Origin: Planoprotostelium fungivorum
Lineage: Eukaryota > Evosea > Variosea > Cavosteliida > Cavosteliaceae
DNA length: 64,000 nt
Direction of reading: 5' to 3'
Assembly: GCA_003024175.1 (NCBI GenBank)
Contig: MDYQ01000015.1
Span: 124,001-188,000 of the forward strand
Below the pieces are notes generated by a model, which worked only from the letters and a program-made list of their open reading frames with translations, did not search any database and had not been told where the DNA came from. This document shows positions 20,003 to 30,183 of this stretch, piece by piece (positions within the stretch are counted from its first letter, which is position 1; each line of letters opens with the position of its first letter). Made by a program: the position numbers and the translations under genes.

Positions 20003-22144
20003 TTACAGCGAGATGAATGCATCCAAATTTAAGCAGACTTGAATGCACAGTAGATCAGTCGGACCACAGTCGGGTACCCCCGTGTGAACAGAGCATCTAC
20101 CCACCGAGTCACAAGTATCCTTTCCATTACAGATCTGTCACGATAAGTTACGTTCGCACGGCAGATACATCACCTGTCCATCATTGCAAGAGGCACCTGC
20201 CGGCGCGGGCAGGTGTCTGCACCCGTTGACAGCATCACAAGTGTCGATAGTACAGGGATTCGCATCGTCACAGCAAGTGTTCTTCGCGCAGGGTGGATAA
20301 GGATTCGTGCATCTTCCCGTGGCCATGTCACAAGTCAGGGCACCCTCGCACTTGATGGGAGTGTAGATGCATCCCCTTGTCGAATTGCAGGTGTCTGTGG
20401 TGCACAAGTTGTTGTCGTCACATGCTATGGGGGTGCTGCGGCAGCCTCCCTTGGCATCACAGGTGTCCGCCGTGCAAGCATCACCGTCGTCGCAGCTGAT
20501 CGGTGTGTGAGAGCAACCTTGAGCACCACAGCTGTCGCTCGTGCAGTCGTTGTTATCGTCGCAGAATGTCACGTTGTGAGTGCATCCCTTCACTCTGTCG
20601 CACGAGTCAACGGTGCAGGGGTTACTGTCGTCGCAATTTTTGCTGGTGAATGTACATCCCTGCGTAGGACTGCACTTGTCCACCGTACATTCGTTGCCAT
20701 CGTCGCAGATGGTGGAAGTGTGAATGCAGCCTTGTACCTTGTCGCAGGTGTCCGTTGTGCATGTGTCTCCATCGTCGCATGTGGCGGCTGTGAAGGTGCA
20801 GCCAGAGGTCGGGCTGCAGGAATCTATGGTACAAGCGTTCCCATCGTTGCAGACCAGAGCTGTATGAGTGCAGCCTCCCTTGGCGTCGCAGGTGTCGGTG
20901 GTGCAAGGGTTTCCGTCGTCACAGTTGATCGTCGTGTGGATGCAGCCGGTGCTATTCGTGCACTGATCGAGAGTGCAGGCGTTCTGGTCATCGCAAGATT
21001 TCGGGGAGAGAGTGCACTGTCCATTGTTGCACGTGTTTACAGTGCAAGCATCGGGATTCACGCAGGTGGGCTCGTATATGCAGACCTGAAAGCGTCGATA
21101 TATAGATCTTTAGACGGTATCCCACCTGCTCTTTGCTGTTTGGGTCACACTTCTGGTAAGTGCAGGGGTCGTGGTCGTCGCAAGAGCAGCAGCTCTGTCC
21201 GTCTCCGTGGCAGACACCGCATCGATCGACTACGTCGCAGAGGAACTGGATGGTGGTGACGATCGTCAGCTCGGAAAGGAAGGTGTACCTCTCGCAATAG
21301 AAGATCTTCATCTTGTGCGACGTGTACTTGGTCAGACCCAGCTCATCGATGATGATGGATCCCGTCTCGGCTAGATGAGGTCCTCCCAGATCTAAAACGA
21401 GTTTGTCGTCGATGAACACCCATAGATCGTCATCTCCCAAGAAATGGAACACCTGTATTCGGGGTCAGGACGGAGACAAGGTGACGGTGATGAGATTGTC
21501 ACCTCTCCTCCGGTGTACACGAAGCTCGTCTCAATTTCGGCAGTGAAGTGATAGTTCTTGCGGTCGTAATAATTTCCCCATCCTTGATTGTTCAATGCAA
21601 AAAAACTCGTGTTCTCGTATTTCTGGTGGGGTCAGTTCGGACCGAGGACTCTTAGCCTCACGTAAAATCCGGTTGAGCCGCATTCGGGGCAGTAGTTGAG
21701 GGTGATATTCTTCACAAAGGCCATGTTCTTGCCTGGTATGTTTCTGAAGAACATAGCGTAGTACTCAGAGTTGGTGATGCTGGGGTGGTCGGTAGTGGTG
21801 TTCAACATTGGCTTTCCTTCGCTGTCTAGGTACATCTGAGGTATTCCACGATCGTCAACGGTGTATCTCTGACGAGAATCAGAAAACCTCTGGGAGAAAA
21901 GTACGTGTACCTCAAAATCGGGGTGGCACACGTCAGGTGGGCAGGAGGTGACGTCTTGACTCTGCGAACCACATGGTGTATCATTGTGAGCACTGTTACA
22001 AGACCAGAAGTCACGGATAGTTGCCTGAAGTGTCAGAGTGGCTGGACTGAGATAAGAGTCGTGGTCGATCCTCAACGACTCACGAGGATAAGTGATGGCA
22101 GAAGCCGTCGCCACAAAGAGCAGAAGGATTGTAACGATGTGCAT
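20003..22144 (-). CDS. Secreted PA14/fibro-slime protein with CTDC repeats
   Basis: This belongs to the family of dictyostelid prespore-inducing-factor (psi) type extracellular proteins. The start at 22144 gives a signal peptide (MHIVTILLLFVATASA). The PA14/fibro-slime domain follows (TLQATIRDFW, HPDFEVHVLF, then FLGDDDLWVFIDDKLVLDLG). A linker has DRCGVCHGDGQSC. Then come about a dozen 23-24-residue repeats of the form CDDGNxCTxDTCDxxxGC. A last intron (about 20139-20177) leads to a final exon with QICNGKDTCDSVGRCSVH and the stop at 20003. Known members act as secreted or matrix signals; the role here is unknown. The 200 bases upstream stay in frame with the first exon but read like leader. 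It is divergent from ETF-alpha. Confidence 0.88.
20230..21062 (-). repeat. Tandem array of about 12 CTDC repeats, period about 70 bases
   Basis: The coding repeats have a period of 69-72 bases with six regularly placed cysteines. One unit near 20300-20340 (EGALTCDMATGRC) has lost the consensus. Regular composition keeps the opposite strand open for 348 codons, which is a side effect and not a gene. Confidence 0.85.
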
Positions 22145-22368
22145 CGTGCAGCTTATTGTTAAGTGTTTCTGTCCGAGGCTGAATGATTTCAATCTGTTTT
22201 CGCTCCACAACTTCCATCCTCCGGGTGTTTGGTTGCAGCCTCCTCTTTGTGGAAGAACAGAACCGAGAAAGAGTTCTGTTCCCGGCGGATTGTAATGTGA
22301 CAGCGGGAAAGACGCATTTACTTTCCCGTTTGTAAAGCTCATCTTGAACATCACACATCACGTGAACG
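22145..22368. promoter_or_regulatory. Shared divergent promoter, CTDC protein / ETF-alpha
   Basis: Only 224 bases separate the two start codons, so both promoters must lie here. No TATA box is evident. Confidence 0.45.
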
Positions 22369-23647
22369 ATGATGTATCGCGCTCTCTCTCAACGCACCTT
22401 CTCTGCACCCATTCAGAAGAACAGGAGGGGTTATTCGACACTCGTTCTCGGAGAACACGACAACAGTCAACTGTTGCCCAGCACTCTCAGCGCTGTGACA
22501 GCTGCAAAGCAACTGGGTAAGGAAGTAAACATTCTCCTCGCTGGTTCTTTCAAGGATGCTGGTGCCATCTCAAAGCAGGCCGCAGCTATTGCTGGCGTGA
22601 ATCGTGTTCTTGTAGCCAACAACGCTCAGTATGAACACGCTACCCCGGAGAGGTGAGATGTTCCTCTAACTGAATACTAATGGTGCCAGTGTCTCTCCCC
22701 TCTTGAAGAAGTGTCAAGATAAGGTGAAGGCTACACATATCATCGCACCCTCCACTGCATCAGGAAAGAACATCTTACCAAGAACTGCCGCTCTGTTGGA
22801 TGTCTCCGCCATCTCCGACGTGATGAAGATTCAATCTGAGGACACATTCGTTCGTCCCATCTATGCGGGTAATCTCACCTCCTTCTCTCATTGTGTTTCC
22901 ACATTCCATTGACATCAGATCGGTAGGAAATGCGCTGAGCACCGTCAAATCCAACGATCCCATCAAGGTGCTGACAATACGCACAACAGCCTTTGATAAG
23001 TGCGCTGATAATGGTGGATCCGCTGAAATCGAAGACATCGATGGCGATGCCTCCGAAATCCACACTAAGTGGATATCCGAAGACGTGAGTGATCGTCCGA
23101 TCGCACTCCCCCTCCAAAAACATCAATATCGATTGTCTGGCGTTGATCTATGGTGCAGACGAAAAAGTCAGCCAGACCCGAACTGACTGCAGCCAACGTG
23201 GTCGTATCGGGAGGAAGAGGACTCAAATCCTCCGAAAACTTCAAGCTCATCGAAGAACTAGCCGACGAGCTGAACGGAGCGGGTGAACACTCTTTATGAT
23301 GAGCTGACAAGACGCTCATCCACCACAGTCGGTGCTTCGAGGGCTGCAGTGGATGCTGGTTACGTGTCGAACGACCTGCAGGTGGGTCAGACCGGAAAGA
23401 TTGTTGCCCCACAATTGTACATTGCGGTCGGTATCTCCGGTGCCATCCAACATCTGGCGGGTATGAAGGACAGTAAAGTCATTGTAAGCATCAACAAGGA
23501 TACTGAGGCCCCTATTGCCCAGGTCATTTCGTGACGATATGTGATAGAGGCTGATTCTGTCAGGTCGCTGATCTCATCTTGACCAAGGACCTGTTTGAGG
23601 CAGTACCTCAGCTGACAAAGGCCATCAAAGACTCTAGAGGAAAATAA
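22369..23647 (+). CDS. ETFA: Electron transfer flavoprotein alpha subunit
   Basis: ETF-alpha pairs with ETF-beta in the mitochondrial matrix and passes electrons from acyl-CoA and other dehydrogenases to ETF-ubiquinone oxidoreductase. The start at 22369 (two ATGs in a row) gives a basic leader ([20 protein letters not shown]). Domain I has [40 protein letters not shown] and [20 protein letters not shown]. The FAD-binding domain reads [19 protein letters not shown], then [38 protein letters not shown] and [11 protein letters not shown], with the SRAAVDAG and GISGA FAD motifs intact. It ends IKDSRGK at 23647. Five or so short introns are present and the length is normal. Confidence 0.95.
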
Positions 23648-26600
23648 AATTCAACGGCTTCCATGCGAGTGCTGAGTCACTAGTGATGGTTATCATCCTG
23701 ATCCTGGGTGTCTGTCAACGTATATACTCTACCTGCCAATTTCATAGAATCTCCACCACTCTGGAGGATCGAATTTGTGAGCGTAACTTTTGGTTAAACA
23801 ATATGGTCAACACTCTATGAAAGGGAGGATAGCCTTTTGTATAGCTCCAATTCATCCAAAGTCAAAAAAGAATAGTGACACTCCTGCCATGCACTGTGTT
23901 GTTATGGAAAATCAGCACGTCCTCAAGACATATACCAATACAGCGACTTTGATTCAACAGATGGACAAGTTACCCAGCATCCAAAGGCATCCACGTCTGG
24001 ATGGTGCAGAACGACGCACAGTACCAATGATTCAGGGAGGTCACAGAGGTTTTGAGAGCCAACATAACTTTCTTTTCTGTTAATAGCCAACATATCACTT
24101 GTTCTATCCACGATTTCATTTCCCCTCACCTCTTCTGCAAAAGGTTTCATGGTGGTCCTGGACCATCCTCATATGATCCTCTCATGATAATACAGTTAAA
24201 ACTGTCCTCGCTTGTCTAGCCCTGGATGTCATCCTTCTCACTAAGATTCTCTCCATTTCTGATTCGCTACTTGCTGTAGCCCTGACCAAGACAGAAGCAG
24301 CAGTAGTGTGGAGGTAGATAGTTCAGCTTACCACCAATTTACACCATCATTCTACGTTGCTTGCTCTCTGAAACTGTGTTTGTAGATCAGTCCCTGCTCA
24401 GAGTTGATCTTTGAGTGGAGGGCCACAGGATTGTCAGGAGGCAGTCACATGTTGCTTGTGTCTACCAATTTATAGGATATATATTATACTAGTGGACCAG
24501 AGTCAATATGATACAATACAATACAATATGATGTGATATGATGTGATATGATGTGATGCAATGAGATATGATATGATGTGAGGCAATGTCAGGTCATATA
24601 ATGTGATTATCATATTGTATCATATTGTATCTGATGCTAATGCAAAGATTGCATCCTAGCAAACTGTCTTGACAGACAAACGCTTGTGGTGAAGGATAGC
24701 CAGTTACATGCACCACATGAGCACATCAGATTGGATGTAGAAAATATAAAACAAAACAAAGCCAGATATAAGCTTATTTTGATTTTTCCGAAAATATCCC
24801 AAAAATTGGTTCCCTCCCAGGCAGTTGATTATATAATTTGTTGCAGCAGTGTTTCTATGCCACTCATAGCTATAAAGCATATATGTGATTTCAGACCACT
24901 TGTGAAAAACGATTTATGCAATGTGATGGTGTACATATTATTTTGATCTTGATAAATGAATACTGATGTCATCAACTTGATGATCAAATTGCCAGTTGAT
25001 AAGGTATGAAAGCTGTTGTATTGCACACACTTCTACAGAACAACAAATACTGGAAGTAAAACACACAAGAGATGAAGAATAATAAGTAATCATTATGCAT
25101 CATAGAAATATAACATTATAACCGTTTTTCTCCAAAATCGACTGACCTACACAACCAGAGATCCTCTGTGTAATCCAAATGGGCGCTTTTGACTTGTAAT
25201 TTGCATACAATCTATATCTATATCAGTCTCTACTAAGTAGTAAATAACAACAGTATTATGCTTCTAAAATTCCAAATGTCAATTCAGACATTAAAAGTAT
25301 AAACTGACATCTGCTACATTTTAGATTACAAAATTATCATATATTACACAATGTACAAATGGATCACTGCATCTCAAACAGTGAGTTAGATGTGGAAGTG
25401 TTGTTTGGTTTACTACTTTGTAATATATTCAATGTCATTTATCAATTTGTAGTTCTACATTAGGTCAGGACATTGTTGTCTCAAGAAGAAGACAAGATTC
25501 TTCACATCCTGGCTCTCAAACACTTGGAACAAGTGATTCCATTGATCATGAGGAACAATTTGCTACAAAAACAACTCATATCATCGAAATTATGTGAATG
25601 TGCATAATTCCTGGATAAAGTGTAAAGTATTTTATAGTGATCTATTGAAGTTCTTCCAGTGCAGGAGAGTAATTGTAATTATGTTTTTACTTTCTTACAG
25701 TAGAAGGCAATGAGCCTTACGCTCATATTGATTTGTTTGTGGTTGTGGCATGTACTGAGGTGATTGCCAGCAAAGTGTGTAGTATTGAGGTTGATCATCA
25801 ATTTTGAAAAGTTGACATGTGAACACATGTCCAGTAAATTATGTGAGGTTAAAATATGATACTGCTGGAGATAATAGATGCCAATTATGATTAGTATAAT
25901 TATTATCATTCAGAGAGTACTCATGATTGTTTTGAGTCATGCAATAAAAAGATAACAATGATGGACCTACTTCTTTCAATAATCACATAATTGAAGTTCT
26001 GAATTGTTCCAATCACTACATATAGTATACTATAAAAAAGATAGACATCATATATATATATTATGATAAAAGATATGCAAAACCATCAACGAGATGACTA
26101 GAGAGTGGCCTATCACTGTGAGTCGAGCAGAAGAGCTGAGTGTGAGTGATATGAAGAGGAAGATGCATCAGATCAGGATTCTAGCAGCAAAGGTGGGGGA
26201 GACAACATTGATGAAGGTGGGTCATTGATGCTTGCTACATCTCATCTCTGTGATATCATTCAGATCTTCTCAATAATAACCAGATTGTATTCAAAGGGAA
26301 AGGTTTGTTCCAAGGGCAGTAAATGTGACCAATGAATCACCATATTGTCTCTCTTACCATATCAGTCATCATACTACACATCTTGAAACATGACATGGAA
26401 TAGTTCAGAAAATCACAAGGATCACTCACACTGCAAAAGATTGAAGGACAAACTAGTTGGCTCTCTGGTTCTCTTTTCCTTCAAAGCTCTTCTGCATGCA
26501 CATTCATTTGCCAACAATTTGATGATATAGATTGCTGACCATCAGCCTGTCTTGATCAAATGGGTCACAACTCAGATGATCTAGCAGATGTTGGATTGCA

Positions 26601-27654
26601 TCAAGCCCCTTTGAGGCAAGATTGGTCCTCCAAGTCGAACAGCCAGAGGATGCAGAGTCAGACCTTCCAGTTGAACCCAGCCACCATCTCCTTTGTCTCC
26701 TGGATTACACTGGTTTCTCCAATTAGAACTTGCCATCTGGACAGGCTGCAGTTGTGGGATCTCACTTTCTACCCCTCTCCTGGGAACTTGGATGTTTGTT
26801 CTTTTCTGTGATGAGCCAGAACTGTCACAGAATCACAATCTTCATGTGAGTACAAATAAAAGTTTGGATGATTGTTTCATCAAGTGTCCTCAGCTCCAGA
26901 AGGGAGAGTACTTCTCCTCTGAGACATCTGAGGGATCACTGCTATCATCGACCAGCAGACCAAGGAAGAATTTGAGCTGTTCCTCCACAAGCGTGGAAAG
27001 CACCACAACCATCCTGCCAAGTATGCCAAACGTTTGAGCATCTTTGCAAAGAACAGATTGAGAAGCATGAAACACTACCTCAAGCTCTTCATGCGATTGT
27101 TGTCTACAAGCACATATTCTCTTACAAGAGAAGAGACTTGAACGGTTTTGAGGAATTCTTGGGGAACAAGGTGGGAAGAGCAAGGATACTTTAGCATGGG
27201 CCTGGGACCTCGGGCATCTTCCTTGCTACTGGATGCTCCATCCAGAAGACTCCCAGTCAGTGATGGATGGGGTGTAGTTTTGAAATGAGTAAATACATGA
27301 GTTGGTGTGCTTGTCACTAGCCTTGTGTTGTAGAATTTCCATCAGCTCAACATTTGAATCAGGATGACAGCTTATCTGTGGGATCAAACAAGGTAATTAA
27401 TGCAATGAATTCTTATCTTTGCAATCAGACCATTTGTTGAGGTGATCCACCTCTGAAGCTAAAGTTGCAGCTTTATGATGAAGTATTGGAACACAAAACA
27501 TAACTTGGAAGATATCTGTAGATGTATTTGGAGTCCATCTTAGATGCCTAATACCTTGTGTAGAAGTTGATTCATTCTGGGTATCATCACTCTGGCATCA
27601 TCCATCAGGCCTGCTGAGCACAAAGCATCATCATATATCTGTGCCAGTGTCATT
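23648..27654. other. AT-rich island with no supported gene
   Basis: This is 4 kb that is visibly richer in A and T than its flanks, strongest at about 24700-26060, in a window otherwise packed with genes. I found no start-to-stop gene, no long terminal repeats and no recognisable transposase. Short protein-like open stretches occur at 23805-24083 (97 codons, no family), 26147-26332 (acidic, Ser/Gly-rich) and 26932-27180 (charged, in two frames). They may be decayed host or mobile-element sequence. The last 200 bases before 27655 would be the TRAP1 3' flank. Confidence 0.5.
24505..24636. repeat. Low-complexity ATGTGATATG-type array with inverted ends
   Basis: A run of imperfect 5- and 10-base units (ATACA, ATGTGATATG) is flanked by inverted copies: ATACAATATGAT at 24521-24532 and ATCATATTGTAT at 24609-24620. 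The whole could fold back on itself. Confidence 0.65.
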
Positions 27655-30064
27655 TCACTGCGCCAATATATTCTTTACCTGCTCAGAAACCATCTTTGCG
27701 AGAGAGGGGTCTGTGCCTCGGATGGAGTTCAATTTTTGAATGAGGGGATGTGTGATGTTGATTTCCAACTCATATTTTTGGGGCTCGTTGTTGACTTGCT
27801 CAGGGTTGACCATCTTCATCATCTTTCGGTAAGCCAGAGATCCATGATCAACAATCATGGCAGGTGAACCTGACAATCTGTGGGATACTTTGACTGATGA
27901 TGCCTTTCCAACAAGGACGTCAGACATCCAGTTGGTGAACTCTTTGTCTGAAGCTTCCTCTTCTCTCTTGGGCTTCTCTCCCTCAGTCATTCTTGACAGT
28001 GAATCAGCAGCCTGGGTACTTGAGATGGAGACTAGCTTCTTTCCTCTAAGATCGTACAGTTGCGACATGACAATCTCGTCAAGGTCGGAGTAGCATAGCA
28101 TCACTTCCACTCCAGCCTCTCTGAAAGACTCTATGTAGGGGGACTGCTCGGCCATCTTTCTGTTTGGTGCACACAAATAATAGATGTCCTCTTGCTTCTC
28201 TTTCATCCTCTCGACGTAATCTATTATTGTTATTCTCTGTCTGTAAGCTCTCTTCTCACCAACGAGTGTGACTGGCTCCTTCTCGGGCTGGGTGTTGCTC
28301 TCAAATTGGACAATCTTGCACAACTCTTCCTTGTGTGTGGGATCGGAGCACAGTCCCTCCTTCAGAAAGTTTCCATATTCCATCTGGAACTTCTTGAATT
28401 GCGCTGGATCCTTCTTCATTCTATCGTCCGTTAGATGGTTTAGATGGAAGTGACATACTGCTCGTGTAGGAATTTGATGATTCTTCTGGTACAGACCAAA
28501 CCAAGACGCTTGATCAGTGCAGAGTCCTGGAAATGTTCTCTCGATAGGTTGAGTGGGAGATCCTCAGAGTCGACGACTCCACTGATGAATCGTAGCCAAT
28601 CAGGGAGCAGTTTGGCTTTGTTCTTGATCAAAACCTATCACCCATCAGGCAAGTTATGGTCATTCAACCTTACCTTTCGGCAGTACAGGGAGATGTTCGG
28701 CTCCATTCGTCCCATGCCAAACTTCTCAGTGTGATGTTCGCCAATGTAAAACAAGCTTCTCAGATTGACTGGAGAGTCCGTGGAATAGTGCAAGTACATC
28801 AATGGACTGTCAAAAGATCCACCTGTACCAGATTAACTCACTTTGTCATACACATCCTCACTGATGAATCGATAGAACTGCTTGTGGTCTTCCTCTGATA
28901 TCTCATTCTTGGACATTGTCCAGAGAGGCTTGACGGTGTTAATTTGCTTTGTGTTGAGATGAATGGGGAAGCCAACAAAATTGGAATACTTCTTGAGTAT
29001 TCCTGTTGGTTGGTGAGATGTTTGTCGTGTCGAGCGACTCACTCTCAATACCATCTCTGATGGCAAATTCGGTGTTGTTGTTGTTCAGCTTGAGGATGAT
29101 CTTAGTTCCACGAGTGACACCCTCAGCCTCTGAGATGGAGTATCTTCCAGTTCCATCAGATCTCCAGCAGTACCCCTTGGATCCCTCCGTTGCTGATTTG
29201 GAGAACACCGTCACGTCATCAGACACCATGAATACCGAGTAGAACCCAACACCAAATTGTCCGATGATTTCGTCAGCACTCTTTCCCTCCGTCTTCATCT
29301 TCTGGACGAAATCCAACGATCCTGTCTTCCTCAGTTTCGATTTTCCTCCTCTTCTCACCAGAGTGTCCGATGTTTCCCAGGTTTCCAATCAGTTCTTCTT
29401 TTGTCATTCCAATTCCAGTATCCTGTGAGCGTTATTTGACGAAGAGATACCACTTGACAAGACATGAGATGGGACAGAGAGTTCATGCAACAAGACAAAG
29501 GCTATGAATGGACAATCCTCACTTGGATGGTCAATGTGAGGTTGGATCGATCAGCATATAATTTGATCTCAAAGGGGACCTCGGGATCGGTGAGCGTCTG
29601 TCCTGAGTTCTGCAGCTGTCTGGCTTTCTCCAGCGCATCGGAGGCATTCGAAACCAACTCTCTCACGAAGACCTCTTTGTCGGTGTACAGTGATTTGGCA
29701 ACGATGTCGAGCAGCTTACGTGTCTCTGCCTGAAATTCCAGTGTTTGTGATTCACCTTTTGAGCAGTTAGTCTTACAAGACATATTTACACCAATCCTTA
29801 CAACAAAGGAATATAATCACCTGAGGCTGTCTCAGAATTAACATGAGCTGTTGCATTAGGATTGGTGACGGCCTCTTTGACGATTCCTTCAGTCTCCTCC
29901 GATCGTACTACCCTTGAGGAGTGAATGGGTCTTACTAATCCACTTCGACAAGTGACGGCAATCTTGGGTTGCTTCAAGGCTATTTGCGAGGGAAGGAAAC
30001 GAGGGGTTGTCCATATAGCTTGGTTTGTTCTCCTTGTAACATGCTGAGTGAAACGGAGCATCAT
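27655..30064 (-). CDS. TRAP1: Mitochondrial HSP90 chaperone TRAP1
   Basis: This is an ATP-dependent chaperone of the mitochondrial matrix. The start at 30064 gives a basic leader ([20 protein letters not shown]) and a spacer. An intron (29758-29822) joins the leader to [20 protein letters not shown] and [20 protein letters not shown], the TRAP1 form of the HSP90 ATPase helix. [20 protein letters not shown] is the Gly-rich lid segment. The middle domain has [20 protein letters not shown] and [17 protein letters not shown], again of TRAP1 type. The C-terminal part ends [10 protein letters not shown] at 27655, without the MEEVD tail of cytosolic HSP90. An in-frame ATG at 30148 would extend the N-terminus by 28 residues and bury the leader, so I prefer 30064. 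About five introns are present. Confidence 0.93.
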
Positions 30065-30183
30065 TCTCTGTTGTTTTTTTATGTGATCTTCGGGACACAA
30101 ACCTGATTTCTCAAAAGCCGAAAACTCTGCGAATACTCTCCTTTTCATTTTTGATCTGCTTCATCGCATCGTTCGGCCAGGCG
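30065..30183. promoter_or_regulatory. 119-base divergent promoter, TRAP1 / DPH6
   Basis: Two start codons face away from each other with 119 bases between them. The region is AT-rich, including a run of T at about 30071-30079. Both promoters probably overlap here. Confidence 0.45.

Noticed and set aside
20138-20177. Stop at 20138 as the end of the CTDC protein
   Set aside because: Removing a GT-AG intron here gives a further cysteine-patterned exon (CNGKDTCDSVGRC) that fits the protein, so the end moves to 20003.
20213-21259. 348-codon plus-strand open frame across the CTDC repeats
   Set aside because: It is the antisense of a repeated Cys/Asp/Thr-rich coding array; the regular codon pattern keeps the other strand open. 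It has no family features and ignores the splice sites of the real minus-strand gene.
23805-24083. 97-codon plus-strand frame with a good start
   Set aside because: No recognisable motif, no neighbouring exons, and it lies at the edge of the AT-rich island. It could be chance.
24505-24636. CRISPR-like or satellite array
   Set aside because: Units are only 5-10 bases, imperfect and without spacers; it is simple low-complexity DNA.
23648-27654. Integrated virus or retroelement
   Set aside because: No capsid, polymerase, integrase or terminal repeat could be recognised, so the AT-rich island is left unassigned.
27655-30064. Cytosolic HSP90
   Set aside because: The basic leader, the TRAP1-type [16 protein letters not shown] segment and the missing MEEVD tail show the mitochondrial form.
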